Assembly (NCBI RefSeq): GCF_902833905.1
Contig: NZ_CADFGP010000039.1
Span: forward strand, 1 to 64,000
Direction: 5' to 3'
DNA length: 64,000 nt
Source: Paraburkholderia tuberum STM678
Lineage (GTDB): Bacteria > Pseudomonadota > Gammaproteobacteria > Burkholderiales > Burkholderiaceae
Position 1 is the first letter of the stretch. Every line of letters begins with the position of its first letter. The translations under genes were made by a program, and so were the position numbers. A model generated the notes under the pieces. The model saw only the letters and a list, made by a program, of their open reading frames with translations. It did not search any database and was not told where the DNA came from. Below are positions 26,864 through 35,012 of the stretch, piece after piece.

Positions 26864-27467
26864 ACCGGCGGGCGATCCCGCGGCGGGCGATCCCGCGGCG
26901 GGCGATCCCGCGGCGGGCGATCCCGCGACGGCCGGCGCGGCGCGTCAGCGCGAGCCGCCCGATCAACCCTGCATGCCGCGGATGCCGCGCCTTCAGCGCG
27001 TCCACCTCCGCGAGTTCGAACTCGCTGAATTCGAAACCCGGCGCGACCGTGCAGCCGACCAGCGCGAACGATGCCGGATCGGCGCACTCGGCCGCGAACC
27101 ACAAGCCGGCCGGCACGACGGCCTGACAGACCGTATCGGGATGCGTGAGCGGATTGCCGAGCCGGTGCGTGACGAGCGCACCGCCGGCATCGCTTTCATC
27201 GAGCACGTGGACCAGCAGCGGCTCGCCGGCATAGAAATGCCAGACCTCATCGGAACGGATCCGATGCCACGCCGAATGCGCGCCGTCGCACAGCAAGTAA
27301 TGGATCGCAGTCGACGCCGCACGGGCGTTCCCAACCTCGCTCGGCTCGCCGGCGCGCAGCACACGCGCGGCCGAGCGGTAGGTCTCCGCAAAAAAGCCGC
27401 CTTCAGGATGGGGCTTCAGATCGAAGCGGCGGATCAGTTCGTCTGCGATCGCGCGCGAATCCGGCAT
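26847..27467 (-). CDS. Cupin_5 (DUF985) domain protein with a GIARR-repeat tail
   Basis: A 206-residue protein. Residues about 8-150 form the DUF985/YML079-like cupin with the HPEGGFFAETYR opening, HYLLCDGAHSAWHRI and a VWHFYAGEPL core. The family resembles sugar epimerase cupins but its role is unknown. The last 25 residues consist of four GIARR units encoded by a tandem 15-bp repeat, then FNETR; this tail is not part of the family. The last 17 bp overlap the pyrF 3' end. ATG is at 27467; pncC lies 32 bp downstream... in the same direction is thiL-pgpA-pncC upstream of it at 27500. Confidence 0.88.
   Translation of the reverse strand: MPDSRAIADELIRRFDLKPHPEGGFFAETYRSAARVLRAGEPSEVGNARAASTAIHYLLCDGAHSAWHRIRSDEVWHFYAGEPLLVHVLDESDAGGALVTHRLGNPLTHPDTVCQAVVPAGLWFAAECADPASFALVGCTVAPGFEFSEFELAEVDALKARHPRHAGLIGRLALTRRAGRRGIARRGIARRGIARRGIARRFNETR
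26867..26926. repeat. Four perfect copies of a 15-bp tandem repeat
   Basis: Unit GGCGGGCGATCCCGC, four consecutive exact copies, starting 4 bp after the pyrF stop. Read on the minus strand it encodes the pentapeptide GIARR in frame, so copy-number changes by slippage would lengthen or shorten the cupin protein tail without a frameshift. Confidence 0.95.
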
Positions 27468-27499
27468 TGTCCGCCTCCTCAGTGATAGTTAGCCGCCGC

Positions 27500-28000
27500 T
27501 CAATGCTCGCGTTCGTCGAGTAGCGCCAGCAGGCCGCGCAGCGCGTGCGCCGCGGCCTGCACGCGGATCTGGTCGCGGTCGCCCTTGAAAATCTTCGTTT
27601 CCACCGACGTGTGCAGCCGGTTGCTCCAACCGAACGACACCATGCCGACCGGCTTGGTTTCCGTGCCGCCGCCGGGGCCGGCGACGCCGGTGATCGACAG
27701 CGACACCTGCGCTCGGCTGTTGCGCAGCGCGCCTTCGGCCATCGCTCGTGCGACCGGCTCGCTGACCGCGCCGTGCTTTTCGATCAGGTCGGCCGGCACG
27801 CCGATCATTTCGCTTTTCGCCTGGTTCGAATACGTGACGAAGCCGCGTTCGAACCAGCCGCTGCTGCCGGAGATGTCGGTGATCGCGGTCGCGACCATGC
27901 CGCCCGTGCAGGACTCGGCGGTCACGAGCATCAGGCGCTCGTCGCGCAGACGGTTGCTCACGCGGATCGCAAGCTGGTGAACGACGGAATCGGTAGGCAT
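27500..28000 (-). CDS. pncC: Nicotinamide-nucleotide amidase (CinA C-terminal family)
   Basis: A 166-residue stand-alone CinA C-terminal domain. TAESCTGGM near residue 28 and GVAGPGGGTETKPVG are the family motifs of PncC, which deamidates NMN to nicotinate mononucleotide in pyridine nucleotide recycling. ATG at 28000 is chosen; the frame is open 45 codons further up in Arg/Pro-rich sequence. It follows pgpA by 109 bp on the same strand. Confidence 0.93.
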   Translation of the reverse strand: MPTDSVVHQLAIRVSNRLRDERLMLVTAESCTGGMVATAITDISGSSGWFERGFVTYSNQAKSEMIGVPADLIEKHGAVSEPVARAMAEGALRNSRAQVSLSITGVAGPGGGTETKPVGMVSFGWSNRLHTSVETKIFKGDRDQIRVQAAAHALRGLLALLDEREH

Positions 28001-28109
28001 GGCGTCAGTCAATCCGGAAAACGAAGCCGGCCGGGCGGCGCGGCGAACGGCAGGGGCCGGGCGGCGACCAAAACAGTCGAACGGTACTCGAACGGTGAAC
28101 AGGCAGCGC

Positions 28110-28685
28110 TCAAACCGACATCCGCCACAGCGCAATCACCAGCAACGTAAAAAATGCGGCGATCAGGTCATCGAACATGATGCCAAAGCCACCTTTCAGC
28201 CGGCGGTCGAAGTAGCCGATCGGCGGCGGCTTCACCATGTCGAAGAAGCGGAAGATCAGGAACGCCCACACCTGGCCGGCGAGCGTGGCAGGCGTGACCA
28301 TCAGCAGCACGAGCCAGATCGCGACGATTTCGTCCCACACGACCGCCGACGGATCCTCGACGCCGAGCCGCTTCGCGGTAAAGCCGCACAACGCGATGCC
28401 GCCGAGAAAGCCGACGCCGATCAGTACGCCCCATTCGATAACTGTCAGATAACGACTCAGCACCGCGAACGAGGCCCACCCGAGCAGCGTGCCGATCGTG
28501 CCCGGTGCGACGGGCGACAGCCCGCTGCCGAAGCCGAGCGACAGAAGGTGGACTGGATGCGACAGCATGAAGCGCGCGGTCGCGCGGCGCGGCTGAGGAG
28601 GCTTCGGCTCGCGCGGTCCAGGCGCCTGGGGCGGCTCGCCGCCGAGGAAGTCGTCGGCGGGGCCGAGCGGGGGGTCATTCTGCAT
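28110..28685 (-). CDS. pgpA: Phosphatidylglycerophosphatase A
   Basis: A 191-residue inner-membrane phosphatase that makes phosphatidylglycerol from its 3-phosphate. Hydrophobic helices alternate with the conserved acidic segments WDEIVAIW and FDMVKPPPIGYFDR, followed by GGFGIMFDDLIA, all typical of PgpA. The Pro-rich N-terminal 35 residues are an extension. Its start overlaps the thiL 3' end by 11 bp. Confidence 0.94.
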   Translation of the reverse strand: MQNDPPLGPADDFLGGEPPQAPGPREPKPPQPRRATARFMLSHPVHLLSLGFGSGLSPVAPGTIGTLLGWASFAVLSRYLTVIEWGVLIGVGFLGGIALCGFTAKRLGVEDPSAVVWDEIVAIWLVLLMVTPATLAGQVWAFLIFRFFDMVKPPPIGYFDRRLKGGFGIMFDDLIAAFFTLLVIALWRMSV

Positions 28686-29676
28686 GAAAGTGATCGAAAC
28701 CTTGCAAGGTCAGAGTGAGCGGCGCGCCGCTGGCGTTGCGCCACGCGATGGCCGGGCGGTCGGTGGCCGCCTCCAATGCGCTTATTGTACCGATGCGGGT
28801 GACCGGCACGGCGGCCTTCTGCGCGGCGGCCTCGACCGCGGCGCGCGCGGCGGCGGGCGCGGTGAAGCACAGCTCGTAGTCGTCGCCGCCGGCGAGCGTG
28901 CAGCGCTGCTGGACGTCGGGCGGCAGGCGGCGTAGCGCGGCCGAGCGCGGCACCGCATCGACGTCGACGCTCGCGCCCACCGACGAGCGTTCGAGGATGT
29001 GCCGCAGATCGCCGGCGAGTCCGTCCGACAGGTCGAGCGCCGCGTGTGCGATGCCGCGCAGCGCGAGGCCGAGCGCGATGCGCGGCTCGGGGCGTTCGAG
29101 CGCCCGGCGGAACGTCGCGGCGTCATTCGCGGTGGCGGACCATTCGCCGCGCTGCGCGCCGAGGCCGGCGCGCGCGTCGCCGAGAGTGCCGGAGATCCAG
29201 ATGTCGTCGCCGGGTTGCGCGGCATCGCGGCGCAAGGCTGTTCGCGGCGGCACGCTGCCGAATACCGTAATGCACAGATTGAGCGGCCCGCCCGTCGTAT
29301 CGCCGCCGATCAGCTCGCAACCGTAGCGCTCGGCGAGCACGAACAGGCCTTCGCTGAAACCGGAAAGCCAGGCTTCGTCGGCTTTCGGCAGCGACAACGC
29401 CAGCGTGAACGCCCGCGGCTGCGCGCCCATTGCGGCGAGGTCAGACAGATTGACGGCAAGCGCCTTGTGACCGAGCGCTTCGGGATCGATATCGGCGAAG
29501 AAATGACGGCCTTCGACCAGCATGTCCGTCGATATCGCCAGCATTTCGCCGGCAGGCGGCGCCAGCAACGCGCAATCGTCGCCGATGCCGAGCGTGCCGC
29601 CTTCGGCATTGGCGGGCCGCCCGGCGGCGGCGCGGCGGGCAAAGAAACGATCGATCAGCGAAAACTCGGAAAGCAT
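28675..29676 (-). CDS. thiL: Thiamine-monophosphate kinase
   Basis: A 333-residue ThiL of normal length, making thiamine diphosphate from thiamine monophosphate. Starts MLSEFSLIDRFF; GIGDDCALL and STDMLVEGRHF bind metal and ATP, and DLSDGLAGDL is the C-terminal signature. The start at 29676 fits the family; the open frame continues 32 codons upstream. It overlaps pgpA by 11 bp, the usual thiL-pgpA-pncC (cinA) order in beta-proteobacteria. It is divergent from maeB. Confidence 0.95.
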   Translation of the reverse strand: MLSEFSLIDRFFARRAAAGRPANAEGGTLGIGDDCALLAPPAGEMLAISTDMLVEGRHFFADIDPEALGHKALAVNLSDLAAMGAQPRAFTLALSLPKADEAWLSGFSEGLFVLAERYGCELIGGDTTGGPLNLCITVFGSVPPRTALRRDAAQPGDDIWISGTLGDARAGLGAQRGEWSATANDAATFRRALERPEPRIALGLALRGIAHAALDLSDGLAGDLRHILERSSVGASVDVDAVPRSAALRRLPPDVQQRCTLAGGDDYELCFTAPAAARAAVEAAAQKAAVPVTRIGTISALEAATDRPAIAWRNASGAPLTLTLQGFDHFHAE

Positions 29677-29899
29677 GATGGCAGACGGTGAGCGGAGAAT
29701 GATTGGAGAAATGGCGCGGATCAAGGCGATTGAGCATGATGCCCCGTCGCAAGCGCCGGACCATCCGGACAACGGGCAACGCGCGCTTTCACGCTGTTTC
29801 AGTCGCGGCTGTTGTACCCGTATTGAAGGAATTGCGTAGGCAATTGGGGCTACAATGCCGTCGAACGTCTATTCTAATCTGCCCTCCGAAGCCCGCCTT

Positions 29900-32194
29900 A
29901 TGTCGAATCCCGTCAATACCAAACTCCGCGAAGCAGCTCTCGATTACCACGAGTTCCCGACTCCCGGCAAAATCGCGATCGCCCCGACCAAGCAGATGAT
30001 CAACCAGCGCGACCTCGCGCTGGCGTATTCGCCTGGCGTCGCGTTCGCGTGCGAGGAAATCGTCGAGAGCCCGCTGAACGCCGCGCGCTTCACCGCGCGC
30101 AGCAACCTCGTCGGCGTCGTCACGAACGGGACCGCGGTGCTGGGCCTCGGCAACATCGGGCCGCTCGCGTCGAAGCCGGTCATGGAAGGCAAGGCCGTCC
30201 TGTTCAAGAAGTTCGCCGGCATCGACGTGTTCGATATCGAGATCAACGAGAACGATCCGCACAAGCTGGTCGAGGTGATCGCCGCGCTCGAACCGACCTT
30301 CGGCGGCATCAACCTCGAAGACATCAAGGCGCCGGACTGCTTCATCGTCGAACGCGAATGCCGCAAGCGCATGAAGATTCCGGTCTTCCACGACGACCAG
30401 CACGGCACCGCGATCGTCGTCGCGGCGGCGGTCACCAACGGCCTGAAGGTCGTCGGCAAGGACATCAAGGAAGTCAAGCTGGTCGCGTCGGGCGCGGGCG
30501 CGGCGGCGCTCGCGTGTCTGGACCTGCTGGTCGACATCGGCCTGCCGCTCGAAAACATCACCGTGACCGACCTCGCGGGCGTCGTGTACAAGGGCCGCAC
30601 CGAACTGATGGACCCGGACAAGGAGCGTTTCGCGCGTGAAACCGACGCGCGCTCGCTTGCCGAGGTGATCGAAGGCGCGGACGTGTTCCTCGGGTTGTCG
30701 GCCGGCGGCGTGCTCAAGCAGGACATGGTCAAGCAGATGGCCGCCAGGCCGCTGATCCTCGCGCTTGCGAACCCGACGCCGGAAATCCTGCCGGAACTCG
30801 CGCTCGAAGTGCGTCCGGACGCGGTGCTGTGCACGGGCCGCACCGACTACCCGAACCAGGTCAACAACGTGCTCGTGTTCCCGTTTCTGTTCCGCGGCGC
30901 GCTCGACGCCGGCGCGACGACGGTCACGCGCGAAATGGAAATCGCCGCCGTCAACGCGATCGCCGAGCTGGCGCGCCAGGAGCAGAGCGACATCGTCGCG
31001 ACCGCGTACGGCATCCAGGACCTATCGTTCGGACCGGAATACCTGATTCCGAAACCCTTCGATCCGCGTCTGATCGTGAAGGTCGCGCCCGCGGTGGCTA
31101 AGGCCGCGATGGAATGCGGCGTCGCCGAGCGTCCAATCGAGGACATGGACGCGTACGCGCAGCATCTGCAGCAGTTCGTTTATCACAGCGGCACGACGAT
31201 GAAGCCGATCTTCCAGCTCGCGCGCAGCATCGAGCCGGAGAAGAAGCGCATCGTGTTCGCGGAAGGCGAAGAAGAGCGCGTGCTGCGCGCGATGCAGATC
31301 ATCGTCGACGAAAAGCTCGCAAAGCCGATCCTGATCGGCCGGCCGGCCGTGATCGAGCAGCGCATCGCGCGTTATGGCCTGCGGCTCGTCGCGGGGCAGG
31401 ACTACACGGTCGTCAACACCGATCATGACGAACGTTACCGCGAGTTCTGGCAGGAATACGCGAAGATGATGTCGCGCAAGGGCATCACCACGCAGATGGC
31501 CAAGCTCGAGATGCGCCGCCGCACCACGCTGATTGGCTCGATGATGGTCAACAAGGGCGAAGCGGACGGCATGATCTGCGGTACGGTCAGCACCACGCAC
31601 CGCCACCTGCACTTCATCGATCAGGTGATCGGCAAGAAGCCCGGCGCGAAAGTCTATGCGGCGATGAACGCGCTGGTGCTGCCGAATCGGCAGATTTTCC
31701 TCGTCGATACACACGTGAACGTCGATCCGACACCGGCCGAGCTGGCTGAGATCACGATCATGGCAGCCGAGGAAGTGCGCCGTTTCGGCATCGAGCCGAA
31801 GGTTGCACTCGTGTCGCACTCGAACTTCGGTTCGAGCAATGCGCCGACGGCGCAGAAGATGCGCGATACGCTCGAGATCCTGCGCGAACGCGTGCCGGAG
31901 CTGCAAGTTGACGGCGAAATGCACGGCGACGTCGCGCTCGACGCCAACCTGCGCCGTGAGGTATTGCCCGATTCGACGCTCGAAGGCGACGCGAACCTGC
32001 TGGTGCTGCCGAACATCGACGCGGCCAATATCTCGTACAACCTGCTGAAGACGGCGGCCGGCAACAACATTGCGATTGGCCCAATTCTGCTCGGCGCGGC
32101 CAAGCCGGTGCACGTGCTGACGCCGTCGGCGACGGTGCGCCGGATCGTCAACATGACGGCGCTGCTGGTCGCGGACGTCAGCGCAACCCGCTAA
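29900..32194 (+). CDS. maeB: NADP-dependent malic enzyme with phosphotransacetylase-like domain
   Basis: A 764-residue two-domain enzyme. The N-terminal malic enzyme half (about 1-425) shows YSPGVAFACEEI, the metal-site region FHDDQHGTAIV and a Rossmann cofactor loop ASGAGAAALA. The C-terminal half (about 440-764) is phosphotransacetylase-like, usually regulatory. It decarboxylates malate to pyruvate with NADPH formation. ATG at 29900 matches the MSNPVNTKLREAALDYHEFPT-type family start; an upstream ATG at 29855 would add 15 residues. Confidence 0.95.
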   Translation: MSNPVNTKLREAALDYHEFPTPGKIAIAPTKQMINQRDLALAYSPGVAFACEEIVESPLNAARFTARSNLVGVVTNGTAVLGLGNIGPLASKPVMEGKAVLFKKFAGIDVFDIEINENDPHKLVEVIAALEPTFGGINLEDIKAPDCFIVERECRKRMKIPVFHDDQHGTAIVVAAAVTNGLKVVGKDIKEVKLVASGAGAAALACLDLLVDIGLPLENITVTDLAGVVYKGRTELMDPDKERFARETDARSLAEVIEGADVFLGLSAGGVLKQDMVKQMAARPLILALANPTPEILPELALEVRPDAVLCTGRTDYPNQVNNVLVFPFLFRGALDAGATTVTREMEIAAVNAIAELARQEQSDIVATAYGIQDLSFGPEYLIPKPFDPRLIVKVAPAVAKAAMECGVAERPIEDMDAYAQHLQQFVYHSGTTMKPIFQLARSIEPEKKRIVFAEGEEERVLRAMQIIVDEKLAKPILIGRPAVIEQRIARYGLRLVAGQDYTVVNTDHDERYREFWQEYAKMMSRKGITTQMAKLEMRRRTTLIGSMMVNKGEADGMICGTVSTTHRHLHFIDQVIGKKPGAKVYAAMNALVLPNRQIFLVDTHVNVDPTPAELAEITIMAAEEVRRFGIEPKVALVSHSNFGSSNAPTAQKMRDTLEILRERVPELQVDGEMHGDVALDANLRREVLPDSTLEGDANLLVLPNIDAANISYNLLKTAAGNNIAIGPILLGAAKPVHVLTPSATVRRIVNMTALLVADVSATR

Positions 32195-32253
32195 CTGCGC
32201 ATCGTGATCGGGCCGCGACGGGCCCGGCGCCGGTTTTCCAACCGGTGTACCTG

Positions 32254-32284
32254 AAAAAAAAGGCGTGCCCGCAATGGGCACGCC
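32254..32284 (-). terminator. Minus-strand Rho-independent terminator downstream of maeB
   Basis: Perfect 9-bp stem GGCGTGCCC (32262-32270)/GGGCACGCC (32276-32284) with a 5-nt loop. The eight A residues at 32254-32261 become a U-run when read on the minus strand, and no T-run follows on the plus strand. It therefore ends a minus-strand transcript, but no minus-strand gene is annotated to its right. Confidence 0.8.
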
Positions 32285-32430
32285 CTCAGGGCAAGCAGGG
32301 GATCGCCACCCCGAAAAATGGCAATGACACGGCCTTTCGGCTCAGTGGTTACAGGCTCTAACAACCGCAATCGAGCGCTTCGGCCAGCGGCCGCTTGCAC
32401 CGCCCGCACTGCATTCGATCACGGTTGAGC
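32254..32430 (-). ncRNA. Candidate structured small RNA, minus strand
   Basis: The minus strand from about 32430 to the terminator at 32254 has stem potential: GCAAGC pairs with GCTTGC near the two ends, an ATTGCCA/TGGCGAT hairpin lies at about 32300-32325, and a GC-rich hairpin lies near 32371-32398. The size, about 175 nt, and a strong terminator suggest a stand-alone RNA. A TTGACA hexamer occurs at 32465-32460 but the matching -10 is poor. I could not match it to 6S or another known family by eye. Confidence 0.35.
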
Positions 32431-32614
32431 TCAGTTTAGCCTGATTGAGCTAAACATTTTGTCAAAAGTCGTCAAAGTCCGCGCCACCGGCTTTTCCGCG
32501 GGGTGAGGCGGGGTGCCATCGGCCGTCGAACGTTGATTCCAAAGGCTATTAGCGATACCCTTACGACTTTCATGGTCGTCAAACTCGTGATCTGACAGCG
32601 GGGAAACCTGATAC

Positions 32615-33028
32615 ATGGCACGCAACTGGTTGCGCATGAAAGGCGTGCTGATCGGTGCCGCCGCACTCTGCGCGTTGTCCAGTTCCGCGCCCGAAGCGCT
32701 GGCGCGAGATTACTCGGCGCCAACTGGGGTGGAAGCGCAGGTGGGCACCATCGCGCTGGCGCAATTGCCGCGCGAGGCGGTCGATACGTTGAACCTCATT
32801 GCCGCCGGCGGGCCTTACCCGTATCAGAAGGACGGCATCGTATTCGGCAACTACGAACGGGTGCTGCCCGCCCACCGGCGCGGCTATTACCACGAATACA
32901 CCGTCCCCACGCCTCACGCGCGTAATCGCGGGGCGCGCCGCATCGTCTGCGGAGGTCCGCTACAGCGGACCGACAATTGTTATTACTCGGACGACCATTA
33001 CACCAGTTTTAACCATATTGTTGAATGA
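32615..33028 (+). CDS. Secreted guanyl-specific ribonuclease (RNase Sa/N1/T1 family)
   Basis: A 137-residue protein with a signal peptide ending about ALARD (residue 30). The mature part closely matches Streptomyces RNase Sa: LPREAVDTLNLIAAGGPYPY, YYHEYTV, RGARRIVCGG and DDHYTSF. Predicted catalytic residues by alignment are E94, R105, R109 and H128, all conserved, so it should cleave RNA after guanosine through a 2',3'-cyclic intermediate. It is exported, probably to periplasm or medium. A barstar-like gene starts 16 bp after its stop, an apparent enzyme/inhibitor pair. Confidence 0.92.
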   Translation: MARNWLRMKGVLIGAAALCALSSSAPEALARDYSAPTGVEAQVGTIALAQLPREAVDTLNLIAAGGPYPYQKDGIVFGNYERVLPAHRRGYYHEYTVPTPHARNRGARRIVCGGPLQRTDNCYYSDDHYTSFNHIVE

Positions 33029-33044
33029 CATTGGGATGAACGGC

Positions 33045-33605
33045 ATGAGCGACAACATCTACGCGCACGATTCCGGAGTCGCGACGGATCTTTTCGCGGC
33101 CGGCGACGGCAATTTGTTCCAACGCGTCATGAAGATGCGCGCCGACCAGCAGGGACGCGACAATCAAAGCGAGGCTGCCACGGTGGTTTCATCGAACGAG
33201 GAGCCCATGAGCCTTTTCAGGACGGTGCGGCCGAACATCGTGCAGTCGATCCGCGCGTTCCGCGTGCAGGATCTCGCCGACGAGGCCAACCTGCTCGGCC
33301 AGCACTTTCTGTATGCGTACTGCGCGAACGCCGCCTCGAAGCAGGAAGTGCTCGAGACGATCGCGACGTCGTTCCTGTTTCCCAAGCATTTCGGCAAGAA
33401 CTACGACGCGCTCTACGACTGCCTGACCGACCTCGTGCACAAGGCCGGCGCGCAGCCCGGCTTCGTGATCGTGCTCGAACACCTGCCGATCGCGCAGAAA
33501 TTCGACAAGGAAGGGCGCGAGACGCTGCTCGACGTGTTCCGTGAAGCGGCCGAATTCTGGGCCGAGCGCAAGGTCGCGTTCCGGGTGTTCTACTCGTTCG
33601 CTTGA
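33045..33605 (+). CDS. Barstar family RNase inhibitor with N-terminal extension
   Basis: A 186-residue protein. The C-terminal 85 residues are barstar: FGKNYDALYDCLTD carries D121 and D125, the counterparts of barstar D35 and D39 that block the barnase active site, followed by LLDVFREAAEFW. The first 90 or so residues, rich in polar residues, are an extension not found in Bacillus barstar. It lies just downstream of the RNase Sa-like gene and should protect the cytoplasm. ATG at 33045 has GGGATG upstream; ATG at 33036 (three residues longer) is possible. Confidence 0.9.
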   Translation: MSDNIYAHDSGVATDLFAAGDGNLFQRVMKMRADQQGRDNQSEAATVVSSNEEPMSLFRTVRPNIVQSIRAFRVQDLADEANLLGQHFLYAYCANAASKQEVLETIATSFLFPKHFGKNYDALYDCLTDLVHKAGAQPGFVIVLEHLPIAQKFDKEGRETLLDVFREAAEFWAERKVAFRVFYSFA

Positions 33606-33676
33606 AGTTCGCCGGATTTTCGCCTGTTCAGGCGTAGCTGCTTGAGTCTGACAGTCAACGTCGCGGTATAAACGGC

Positions 33677-33708
33677 AAAGGCCCGCTAATTGGCGGGCCT
33701 TTGCTTTT
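33677..33708. terminator. Bidirectional Rho-independent terminator
   Basis: Stem AAAGGCCCGC (33677-33686)/GCGGGCCTTT (33693-33702) with a 6-nt loop, then GCTTTT on the plus strand. It lies between the convergent barstar and rsmE genes and can serve both, better in the plus direction. Confidence 0.75.
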
Positions 33709-33734
33709 GTCGCGCTGCTTGGGCAAGCTCCCGC

Positions 33735-34475
33735 TCACCAGCCGCCCCAGCGCGCCGCGAGCCCCGCCAACACTGCGATTCCGGCGGTCTCTGTGCGCAG
33801 CACACGCGGTCCCAAGCCAATCGCGGTAAAGCCCTGTTCGCCGGCGGCGGCTTCCTCGTCGGCGCAAAGGCCGCCTTCGGGGCCGATCAGCAGCGTCACG
33901 CCGCCAGGCGGCGGCGCGTCAGGCAGCGCCGCAAAGCCGATGCTTGCGCGCGGCGATAACAGCAGGCGCAGCTCGTCAGGCGCCGGCTCGCGCGACAGCG
34001 TATCGAGCCACGCGCCAATCTCGCACACCGGCATCACGTCCGGAACCCGATTACGTCCGCACTGCTCGCACGACGCCCGCACCACGCCCTGCCAGTGCTG
34101 CTGCCGCCGCTGCGCGCGCTCGCCGGTAAGCCGCACGACGCTGCGCGCGGTCGCGAGCGGCACGAAGCCCGAGGCGCCGAGTTCGACCGCCTTCTCGATC
34201 AGCCAGTCCATCTTGTCGCCGCCGGCGATGCCTTGGGCGAGCGTCAGCCGATACGGCGGCTCGACCTCGATCGCGCGAAATTCGCCGATTTTCACGCGAG
34301 CCGCACGACGCTCGACCTCGACGAGTTCGGCGCCGTATTCGCCGCCCTGGCCGTTGAACAACGCCAGGGAATCGCCTGGCTGCAGACGCAGCACGGCCAC
34401 GTGGCGCACGACGTCGTCGGGCAGTGCGATCACGTCGTCGGCGTAAAGCGGGATATCAACAAAAAAACGGGGCAT
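33735..34475 (-). CDS. rsmE: 16S rRNA m3U1498 methyltransferase
   Basis: A 246-residue SPOUT-class methyltransferase that methylates U1498 of 16S rRNA. The C-terminal SAM-binding knot shows LLIGPEGGLCADEE and LGPRVLRTETAG, the RsmE signatures, after an N-terminal PUA-like RNA-binding domain. It lies 19 bp before... downstream of the VOC gene on the same strand, and converges with barstar. Confidence 0.95.
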   Translation of the reverse strand: MPRFFVDIPLYADDVIALPDDVVRHVAVLRLQPGDSLALFNGQGGEYGAELVEVERRAARVKIGEFRAIEVEPPYRLTLAQGIAGGDKMDWLIEKAVELGASGFVPLATARSVVRLTGERAQRRQQHWQGVVRASCEQCGRNRVPDVMPVCEIGAWLDTLSREPAPDELRLLLSPRASIGFAALPDAPPPGGVTLLIGPEGGLCADEEAAAGEQGFTAIGLGPRVLRTETAGIAVLAGLAARWGGW

Positions 34476-34494
34476 CGACGGGAGACTCTTGAAT

Positions 34495-34908
34495 TCAGGA
34501 CAGGTGGCGGGCGAGTGCCCAGCGATAGCCGTCGATATCCTCGACCTGCGCGAAGCGGTCGCCCCAGAACTGGTCCTGTGGCTCGCTCAGCGACTTCGCG
34601 CCGGCCGCGAGCGCGCGAGCATACACGGCGTCGACGTCCTCGACATAGACATAGAACGATTGCGGCGCGATCGTGCCCGCGCTTTTCGGCGTCTTCGCGG
34701 TCGAGCCGAACGCGCCTTCAGGCGCGAACATCACGATCAGCTGGCCTTGATAGGTCATCTCGACGTGCATGACGACGCCGTCGTCCTGCACGCTGTCGCG
34801 CACGTCGAAACCGAACGCCGCCGAGAAGAATGCCGTCGACGCGCGCGCGTCGCGCACCGTCAGATAGGGGGTGAGCCAAGGCACACCGGCGGGGTGGGGG
34901 GCGGTCAT
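34495..34908 (-). CDS. VOC (glyoxalase/PhnB-like) superfamily protein
   Basis: A 137-residue protein with a single vicinal oxygen chelate fold: WLTPYLTVRDARASTAFF opens it and the end reads QFWGDRFAQVEDIDGYRWA, as in PhnB-like/bleomycin-resistance-like proteins. Such proteins bind metals and act as lyases, dioxygenases or binding proteins; no substrate can be assigned. ATG at 34908 has GGAG upstream; the open frame extends 36 codons further without conservation. Confidence 0.88.
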   Translation of the reverse strand: MTAPHPAGVPWLTPYLTVRDARASTAFFSAAFGFDVRDSVQDDGVVMHVEMTYQGQLIVMFAPEGAFGSTAKTPKSAGTIAPQSFYVYVEDVDAVYARALAAGAKSLSEPQDQFWGDRFAQVEDIDGYRWALARHLS

Positions 34909-35012
34909 GGAGTTCTCCGGATCTCGTGAGGCGGCGAGGCCACGGTTGCGGGTTTCGGTCGGGCGCGGCACGCCGGCATCACACGAACCGATTCGCGCAA
35001 GGTGTCCGCGCT

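Larger units (their letters stand above)
32195..32614. other. Intergenic region maeB to RNase gene (420 bp)
   Basis: Contains, from left: a short stem 32230-32245 (CCGGTT/AACCGG) without T-run; a strong minus-strand terminator (32254-32284); a stretch that folds into several stems on the minus strand (32285-32430); interleaved inverted repeats including TTTAGC-N8-GCTAAA (32435-32454); and 32461-32614, which should hold the RNase promoter, though I see no convincing -35/-10 pair there. No reading frame in it looks coding. Confidence 0.6.

Noticed and set aside
29851..29856. TACAAT box upstream of maeB
   Set aside because: No acceptable -35 at 16-18 bp, so not called a promoter; similar isolated boxes precede mpl, tkt, bamE and proA.
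32191..32409. 72-codon minus-strand frame in the maeB/RNase gap
   Set aside because: It runs through a terminator stem and has no ribosome site or known homologue; the structured RNA explanation is preferred.
32254..32430. Identification of the candidate RNA as 6S RNA
   Set aside because: Size and end pairing fit loosely, but I could not recognise the conserved central bubble sequences by eye.
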